The translations under genes were made by a program, and so were the position numbers. From assembly GCA_004296785.1 (NCBI GenBank), contig SCVU01000810.1, positions 1-6,185 on the forward strand: a stretch of 6,185 nucleotides of DNA, given 5' to 3'. Every line of letters starts with the position of its first letter. The first letter of the stretch is position 1. This document shows positions 1-6,185 of the stretch, piece after piece. The notes below the pieces were generated by a model that was not told the DNA's origin, made no database searches, and was given only the letters and a program-made list of their open reading frames with translations. This stretch comes from Planctomycetota bacterium (GTDB lineage: Bacteria > Planctomycetota > UBA1135 > GCA-002686595).

Positions 1-658
1 GTTGTTCGGGGTGCACGGCGCCGCAGTGCGCGTTGATGTTCGTGCCGTCCGGTGCGCAGCACAGCGCGTCGACGGTCGCGCCGAGGCGCGCGAGCACGCG
101 CGGGCCGACGCGCGAGCCGGCGCCGTTCGCGCCGTCGAACGCGACGCGCATGCCGGCGAGGTCGAGGCCGCCGCTGGACGCGACGAGGTGGTCCTCGTAC
201 GCGCGTTCGAGCGCTGCGTCGACGGCGAGCGCGCCCGGCGCGACCGCCGCCGCGCTCGCGCCGAGCCGCGCCTCGATCGCGAGCTCCTGCTCGTCGGACA
301 GCTTCTGGCCGCGCGCACCGAAGACCTTGATCCCGTTGTCCTCGGCAGGATTGTGCGACGCGCTGATCATCACCGCGGCGTCGTAGTCGCGTTCGAGCGC
401 GAGCCATGCGATTCCGGGCGTCGGCAAGAGGCCCGCGCTGTCGGTCGAGAAACCGTGCGCGCAGAGACCGCTCGCGACGGCGGCCTCGAGCTCGGGGCCG
501 GATGCGCGGCCGTCGTGGCCGAGCAGCGCGCGGCCGCGACTTCCGGCGCCGAGCACGGCTCCGACCGCTTGGCCGACTCGCGCGGCGCCGGCGGCCGACA
601 GCCAGCCGGTGCCGGCGCGGCCGCGGATGCCGTCGGTGCCGAAGATGCGCTCGCTCAT
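1..658 (-). CDS. glmM: Phosphoglucosamine mutase GlmM, N-terminal 219 residues (runs off left edge)
   Basis: GlmM converts glucosamine-6-phosphate to glucosamine-1-phosphate in the cytoplasm, the committed step toward UDP-GlcNAc for peptidoglycan and LPS. The protein begins MSERIFGTDGIRGRAG, the family's N-terminal signature (about residues 6-16). The active-site loop ISASHNP lies at residues 98-104; by alignment with E. coli GlmM the phosphorylated serine is S101, and it is followed by EDNGIKVFG. A second-domain segment, FDGANGAGSRVGP, and the conserved PDGTNINAHCG follow near the edge. The metal loop (DGDADR in the family), the sugar-binding loop and the C-terminal phosphate-binding domain lie outside the window. 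One change is visible: the family's GKDTRxSG loop reads GHDGRASG (residues 47-54). The ATG at 658 is chosen because the family N-terminus starts right there; no Shine-Dalgarno precedes it. It is separated from folP by an inverted small gene, so it probably has its own promoter. Confidence 0.95.
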   Translation of the reverse strand, partial: MSERIFGTDGIRGRAGTGWLSAAGAARVGQAVGAVLGAGSRGRALLGHDGRASGPELEAAVASGLCAHGFSTDSAGLLPTPGIAWLALERDYDAAVMISASHNPAEDNGIKVFGARGQKLSDEQELAIEARLGASAAAVAPGALAVDAALERAYEDHLVASSGGLDLAGMRVAFDGANGAGSRVGPRVLARLGATVDALCCAPDGTNINAHCGAVHPEQ

Positions 659-664
659 GCGCGT

Positions 665-693
665 ACGTTAGGCATCGAAAGCGCGCGTGCCAA
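665..693 (-). promoter_or_regulatory. Candidate sigma70-type promoter of glmM, possibly leaderless
   Basis: Reading the minus strand, a -35-like TTGGCA (693-688; five of six consensus bases) is followed after exactly 17 nt by TAACGT (670-665), which fits the loose TANNNT form of the -10 box. Counting the last T as -7 puts +1 at 658, the A of the glmM ATG. The transcript would then lack a leader, which agrees with the missing Shine-Dalgarno. The match is by eye in a 75-nt divergent gap, and the -10 matches TATAAT at only three positions, so chance cannot be excluded. Confidence 0.4.
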
Positions 694-733
694 CTTGTCG
701 GATCGATCGCAGCGTGGGAGATTGGATCGCGAG

Positions 734-1111
734 ATGAGTTCCAGGTTCCCGTGGCTCGCGGCAACGCGTGCGTGCCCGTGCTGTTCGAATCCCGCACTCC
801 GCGTGTCGGCATTGCGGGTGTCCGTCACGTGCGCGGCTTGCGGAACGCGCGTGAGGTTTCTGCGCGGCGACCCTGGTTTCTGGTGGGCTGCGCTCTACGG
901 CGGCGCCGCAGGGCTCGGGAGCTCGATGGCGCTGTTCATGTTCGGACCCCGCTTGCCGACGACATGGGCGGTGATCGCGGCGTGGTGGCTGGTCACGAGC
1001 TGGATCTTCTTCGCCATCGGTGCTCGCTACTGGCCGCTCGAGAATGCGGCCGGCTATCCGTCCGGCCCGCTCGCTCGGCAGGTCCACGCGCGGCGCAAAC
1101 AGCCGGCCTGA
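734..1111 (+). CDS. Small zinc-ribbon protein with two transmembrane helices (125 aa), unknown function
   Basis: I do not recognise a named family. Near the N-terminus a CPCC and a CAAC form two CxxC knuckles (C14/C17 and C33/C36, 15 residues between them), as in a treble-clef or rubredoxin-like zinc ribbon. A short basic linker follows, then two hydrophobic segments at about residues 49-70 and 76-97 joined by a short turn, and a basic, hydrophilic C-terminus (about 98-125, ending ARRKQPA). The likely topology is ribbon and tail on the same, cytoplasmic side with a helical hairpin in the membrane. Small proteins of this layout are common and mostly uncharacterised. The ATG at 734 is preferred because the protein-like composition starts there; upstream the frame is Arg-rich and overlaps glmM. 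The only SD-like run, GGGAG at 716-720, lies 13 nt upstream, which is long. The gene is divergent from glmM (75-nt gap) and convergent with folP (4-nt gap). Confidence 0.75.
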   Translation: MSSRFPWLAATRACPCCSNPALRVSALRVSVTCAACGTRVRFLRGDPGFWWAALYGGAAGLGSSMALFMFGPRLPTTWAVIAAWWLVTSWIFFAIGARYWPLENAAGYPSGPLARQVHARRKQPA

Positions 1112-1115
1112 GCGT

Positions 1116-1957
1116 TCACAGCAACGACGCCGCGACAGCCATTGCGCGCTTCGCGCCGGCCACGTCGTGCACGCGCACGACGTGCGCTCTTGCGCGCACG
1201 CACGCGAACAGCGCCGCCGCCGTCTCGAGATCGCGCTTGGCCGCGTCGCGCTCGCCCGACAGCGCGCCGAGGAAACCCTTGCGCGAGATCCCGACGACGA
1301 TCGGCAGCCCGAGCTCGTGCAGTTCGCCGAGGCGCTGGAGCAGCGCGACGTTGTCCTCGAGTCGCTTGCCGAACCCGATCCCAGGATCGATCCAGATCCG
1401 CTCGCGCCGCACGCCGCGCTCGAGCGCCCGCGCGACCGACGCGCGCAGCTCCGCGAGCACTTCGCGCGGCGCGTCGTCGTAGCGCGGCGCGTGCTGCATC
1501 GTCTCGGGCGTCCCGCGCGCGTGCATCGCAATCCAGCCGCAACCGCGCGCGGCGACGAGCTCGAGCAGCATTGGATCGAACGCGCCCGCGCTGACGTCGT
1601 TGACGACGTCCGCGCCCGCGTCGAGCGCGGCGCGCGCGACCGCGGCCTTGCGCGTGTCGATCGAGAGGCGCGCCGAGCACTGCGCGCGCAGCGCGGCGAT
1701 CACCGGCACGACGCGGCGCAGCTCCTCGCGCTCGTCGACCGGCCGCGCGCCCGGCCGCGTGGATTCGCCGCCGATGTCGAGCCACGCTGCGCCGTCGGCG
1801 TGCAGTGCGAGCGCGCGGTCGACGGCGGCCGCGGGTTCGAACGCCAGCCCGCCGTCGCTGAACGAATCGGGCGTCGCGTTCACGACGCCCATCAGCTCGG
1901 GCAGTGCCGGCGCGGTCGGCGCCGGCGGGGGAGGCGAGCCGCCCGGGCGCGCCGCGC

Positions 1958-1961
<4 letters not shown>
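1116..1961 (-). CDS. folP: Dihydropteroate synthase FolP (281 aa)
   Basis: FolP condenses p-aminobenzoate with dihydropterin pyrophosphate to dihydropteroate, the cytoplasmic folate step targeted by sulfonamides. The family motifs occur in order: MGVVNATPDSFSDGG (24-38; usually NVTPDSFSDGG), GGESTRPGA (64-72), SIDT (100-103) and NDVSAG (121-126), MHARGTPETMQ (146-156), DPGIGFGK (192-199), GISRKGF (224-230) and the terminal RVHDV (263-267). By alignment with the E. coli enzyme, F34 and P70 match F28 and P64 there, so the sensitive-type residues are present at two known sulfonamide-resistance sites. Length is normal for the family. Residues 2-22 form a Pro/Ala-rich extension ahead of the TIM barrel. 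The GTG at 1961 is chosen because it overlaps the ftsH stop (TGA, 1960-1958) in a GTGA junction. No SD is visible, so translation is probably coupled to ftsH. The order ftsH-folP matches E. coli. Confidence 0.95.
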
Positions 1962-4384
<2,423 letters not shown>

Positions 4385-4511
4385 GGAGTTTCGGTTATCG
4401 GCTGTTCGGGCGTCGTGCTGCTGCGAGCGGGGCTTCGGAGCGCGGCGGTAGGGTCTGGAGATGCGGACGCGCCCGCCGTCGCCTTGCCTGCGAGCCTGGC
4501 TGCCGTAGAGC

Positions 4512-5120
4512 TTAGCGCACCTCGGTCGGCGGGACCGAAAGGCTCTCGCCGGCGCCGGCTGCGGCGTCCGCTGGCGCGCTCGCCGGGAGTCGCGGTTCAT
4601 AGCACGCCGTGCCGAACAGCTCCAGCACGAGGCGGTCGCACAGGCTCTCGAGCGCGCGTTCGCGCGCCTTGCGCTCTTCGTCGGGACCGCCGACGACGTG
4701 GCCGCTCCACAGCGCCGAGGTCGCCTTCGCGAGCTCGGTCTCGGTGCGCCGGTCGACGAGCACCGCTTCGAGCTGCACGCGCACGCCGGTCTCGAGCAGC
4801 TCGTTCTCCGAGTTGCGGATCCCGCCGCGGCGGCGGTACTGCAGCACGCGCCCGCGCACGACGACGTCGGCGCGATCGGATTGCACGAGCGGCAGGTCGA
4901 CGAGGTCGGAGACCGCGCGCGACAGCGCCGCGTGGACCTCCGGCTCGATGTCGCGCAGCGGCACGCGGTCTTTCAGTACGTCGATGCCGAAGATCTCGAC
5001 GCCGACCGAGTGCGCGTCGGCGGGTTTGAGGCGCGCGGTGTGCCAGCCGCAGCTCGCAATGCAGGCGGCGAGCAGCGCGAGCAGCGTGAAGCGTCCCAGC
5101 ATGAGTGCGCGCGCGGTCAT
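4512..5120 (-). CDS. LptE-like outer-membrane lipoprotein (202 aa)
   Basis: LptE proteins plug the LptD barrel and help place LPS in the outer membrane. This one has an N-terminal lipoprotein signal: basic MTARALMLGR, a hydrophobic core (11-19), and a lipobox IASC ending at C24, followed by GWHTARL, which resembles the CGFHL start of mature LptE. The body (about 38-172) follows the LptE pattern: a first strand (VGVEIFGI), a helix with EVHAALSRAVSDLV, then alternating strands including DVVVRGRVLQYRR and VRVQLEAVLVD, and a final helix ending LVLELF. A Pro/Ala/Ser-rich tail (about 178-202) follows. Assignment rests on layout rather than strict motifs, since the family diverges strongly, so the symbol is left out. 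The ATG at 5120 lies 4 nt after the stop of the upstream gene; an internal ATG at 5102 (M7) is also possible and would keep the signal peptide. No good SD is seen. It is probably co-transcribed with its upstream neighbour. Confidence 0.68.
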   Translation of the reverse strand: MTARALMLGRFTLLALLAACIASCGWHTARLKPADAHSVGVEIFGIDVLKDRVPLRDIEPEVHAALSRAVSDLVDLPLVQSDRADVVVRGRVLQYRRRGGIRNSENELLETGVRVQLEAVLVDRRTETELAKATSALWSGHVVGGPDEERKARERALESLCDRLVLELFGTACYEPRLPASAPADAAAGAGESLSVPPTEVR

Positions 5121-5124
5121 CGGA

Positions 5125-6185
5125 TCACTCGCGAGGCGAGCTTGCGGGCGCGCTCTCGGGCGCGGTTTCGGGCGTGGCTCCGGGCATGGATCCAGGCGCG
5201 GTCGGCGCGCGCAGCAGCAGCTTGCGCGCGCGCGTCGCGCGCTGCGCCTCGTGATTCGCCTCGGCGACCGCCAGCGCGCGCTCGGCGTGCAGTTGCTGGC
5301 CCGTCGGCTGGTCGATGCGGCGGTAGTACGCGGCGATCGCGAGATCGCTGTCGACGACCAGCCGGATCGCGCGCGCGTGCGCGGCCTGCGCGCGCGTCGC
5401 CAGCTGCGGATCCGCGCGCATCGCATCGGCGCGGCGCTCGAGCCAGCGCTCGACCTCGTCGCGCGCGCGCGTCAGCCCGCCGCGGTCCTTCTCGGGGCCG
5501 CCGACCTGGTCCATCCGCAGCTCGGGGATCCGCAGCTCGCCCTCGATCGCCTGCGGCGTGTCGGGGAAGTACACGACGAGTTCTTCGAGCCGCTCGATCG
5601 CGCGCGTGAACTCGTGCTGCTCGGCGAGGATCGCCGCGAGCTCGACGTAGGCCTCGATGCAGCGCGGCTCCGACGGGTAGTGCAGCACGAGGTCGTCGAG
5701 CACCTCGACCGCCGCATCGCGGTAGCGGAAGACCGCGAAGTAGCGACCCGGGTCGCGCGCCATCGACAGGCCGGCCTCCGCGACGACCGCGCCGGCCGCC
5801 GCGCGCTCCTCGTGCGCGCTGTACAGCGCGTCGAGCTCGCGGATCTGGCGCCACGCGTCCTTGCGCTCGCCGTGGTCGAGCAACACGCGCGCTCGCGCGA
5901 CCGCGAGGCGCGCGCGCAGCCGGCGCGGCAGATCGAGATCGAACAGCTCCTCCAGCGTCTCCTCGTCGCCGGGCGGGCTCGACAGCGACGGCAGCACGGC
6001 GTTCAGCGTCGCCTCGAGCCGGCCGTCGAGCACGACGCGCGTCTCGGGCGGCAGGTTCGCGGTGTTCCACAGGTCCGCGAGGTCGCGGAACGTGTCGAGC
6101 GGCGCCTGCTGCGCGGCGATCGCCTCGACCTCGGCGAGGCGCGCGACCGCCTGCTCGGGCTGGAGCTCCTTCGCGCGCTTGCCGC
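5125..6185 (-). CDS. TPR-repeat, YfiO/BamD-like protein (C-terminal 352 residues; N-terminus beyond right edge)
   Basis: The frame is open to the window edge (first whole codon at 6183), so start and any signal peptide are missing. The visible part is helical with TPR-like pairs: about residues 88-121 (ARLAVARARVLLDHGE...), 128-170 ending HYPSEP, and 173-207 ending YFPDTP. A helical stretch around 233-305 follows, containing LAIAAYYRR. Helix pairs ending in YP-x-S/T-like turns, a D-rich loop and then an x-A-x-YY-R-R helix resemble BamD/YfiO, the lipoprotein of the outer-membrane barrel assembly machine; general TPR proteins (YbgF/CpoB-like) are the alternative. The last 28 residues are Pro/Ala/Ser/Thr-rich with a four-residue repeat. 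This frame, not the overlapping Arg-rich ones, is real because of its balanced, amphipathic composition. A GTG at 6033 could be read as a start, but the coherent protein continues upstream of it. It is the upstream partner of the LptE-like gene. Confidence 0.72.
   Translation of the reverse strand, partial: GKRAKELQPEQAVARLAEVEAIAAQQAPLDTFRDLADLWNTANLPPETRVVLDGRLEATLNAVLPSLSSPPGDEETLEELFDLDLPRRLRARLAVARARVLLDHGERKDAWRQIRELDALYSAHEERAAAGAVVAEAGLSMARDPGRYFAVFRYRDAAVEVLDDLVLHYPSEPRCIEAYVELAAILAEQHEFTRAIERLEELVVYFPDTPQAIEGELRIPELRMDQVGGPEKDRGGLTRARDEVERWLERRADAMRADPQLATRAQAAHARAIRLVVDSDLAIAAYYRRIDQPTGQQLHAERALAVAEANHEAQRATRARKLLLRAPTAPGSMPGATPETAPESAPASSPRE
5131..5178 (-). repeat. Four imperfect 12-bp tandem units in the 3' end of the TPR gene
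   Basis: Read on the minus strand, the codons from 5178 to 5131 fall into four 12-nt units encoding ATPE, TAPE, SAPA and SSPR. The third codon of each unit is CCC or CCT (Pro), and the first three units share a (G/C)CG-CCC-G core. They make up the low-complexity Pro/Ala/Ser tail of the protein just before its stop codon. The unit length keeps the frame, so gain or loss of units would only change tail length. Confidence 0.6.

Noticed and set aside
701..708. Palindrome GATCGATC in the divergent gap as a possible operator
   Set aside because: Eight bases with CGATCG-type content are expected often by chance in this genome; GATCGA-like strings occur many times elsewhere in the window.
695..723. 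TTGTCG, 17 nt, GAGATT as a promoter for the small plus-strand gene
   Set aside because: The -10 candidate matches the consensus at only three positions and does not fit TANNNT, so it is too weak to call.
2..733. An upstream extension of the small plus-strand gene to the left edge
   Set aside because: It runs antisense through glmM with Arg/Ala-rich junk; coherent protein starts at the ATG at 734.
4385..4511. A promoter, terminator or small RNA in the spacer before ftsH
   Set aside because: I found no convincing -35/-10 pair and no hairpin followed by a T-run; a TAACCG near the start codon lacks the final T of a -10 box.
4385..4600. An N-terminal extension of FtsH by 72 residues to an ATG at 4600
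   Set aside because: The added residues are Arg/Pro-rich, overlap the 3' end of the LptE-like gene and do not resemble an FtsH N-terminus; the ATG at 4384 gives a normal anchor.

Overview
The window is a GC-rich (by eye around 70 %, with CGCG everywhere) bacterial chromosome segment that is almost fully coding. It carries six genes: five on the minus strand and one small gene on the plus strand. An LptE-type lipoprotein, a YfiO/BamD-like repeat protein and a membrane-anchored FtsH point to a diderm (Gram-negative-type) organism. The very high GC, the weak or missing Shine-Dalgarno sites and the enlarged extracytoplasmic part of FtsH would fit a planctomycete or a similar deep-branching high-GC diderm. 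That placement is inference, since no rRNA or other phylogenetic marker was compared.

In minus-strand transcription order (right to left): a TPR/BamD-like protein cut by the right edge (6185-5125); 4 nt later an LptE-like outer-membrane lipoprotein (5120-4512); after a 127-nt spacer the ATP-dependent membrane protease FtsH (4384-1958); and, overlapping its stop codon in a GTGA junction, dihydropteroate synthase FolP (1961-1116). Next comes a plus-strand gene for a small zinc-ribbon protein with two membrane helices (734-1111), tail-to-tail with folP. Last is glmM, phosphoglucosamine mutase, on the minus strand (658 to the left edge, C-terminus missing). The 75-nt gap between the small gene and glmM is divergent and holds a good promoter candidate for glmM, placed so that its transcript would be leaderless.

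ftsH-folP-glmM is a known conserved order (as in E. coli). Here it is extended upstream by two envelope genes and interrupted between folP and glmM by an inverted small gene. Functionally the block is envelope-centred: GlmM makes glucosamine-1-phosphate for peptidoglycan and LPS, LptE-like and BamD-like proteins act at the outer membrane, FtsH controls membrane-protein quality (and LPS synthesis in E. coli), and FolP supplies folate. I see no mobile element, CRISPR array, RNA gene or phage remnant. No wholly new system is evident. The points most worth a second look are the interrupted operon, the enlarged FtsH extracytoplasmic domain, the LptE/BamD-like/FtsH linkage and the apparent SD-independent translation.
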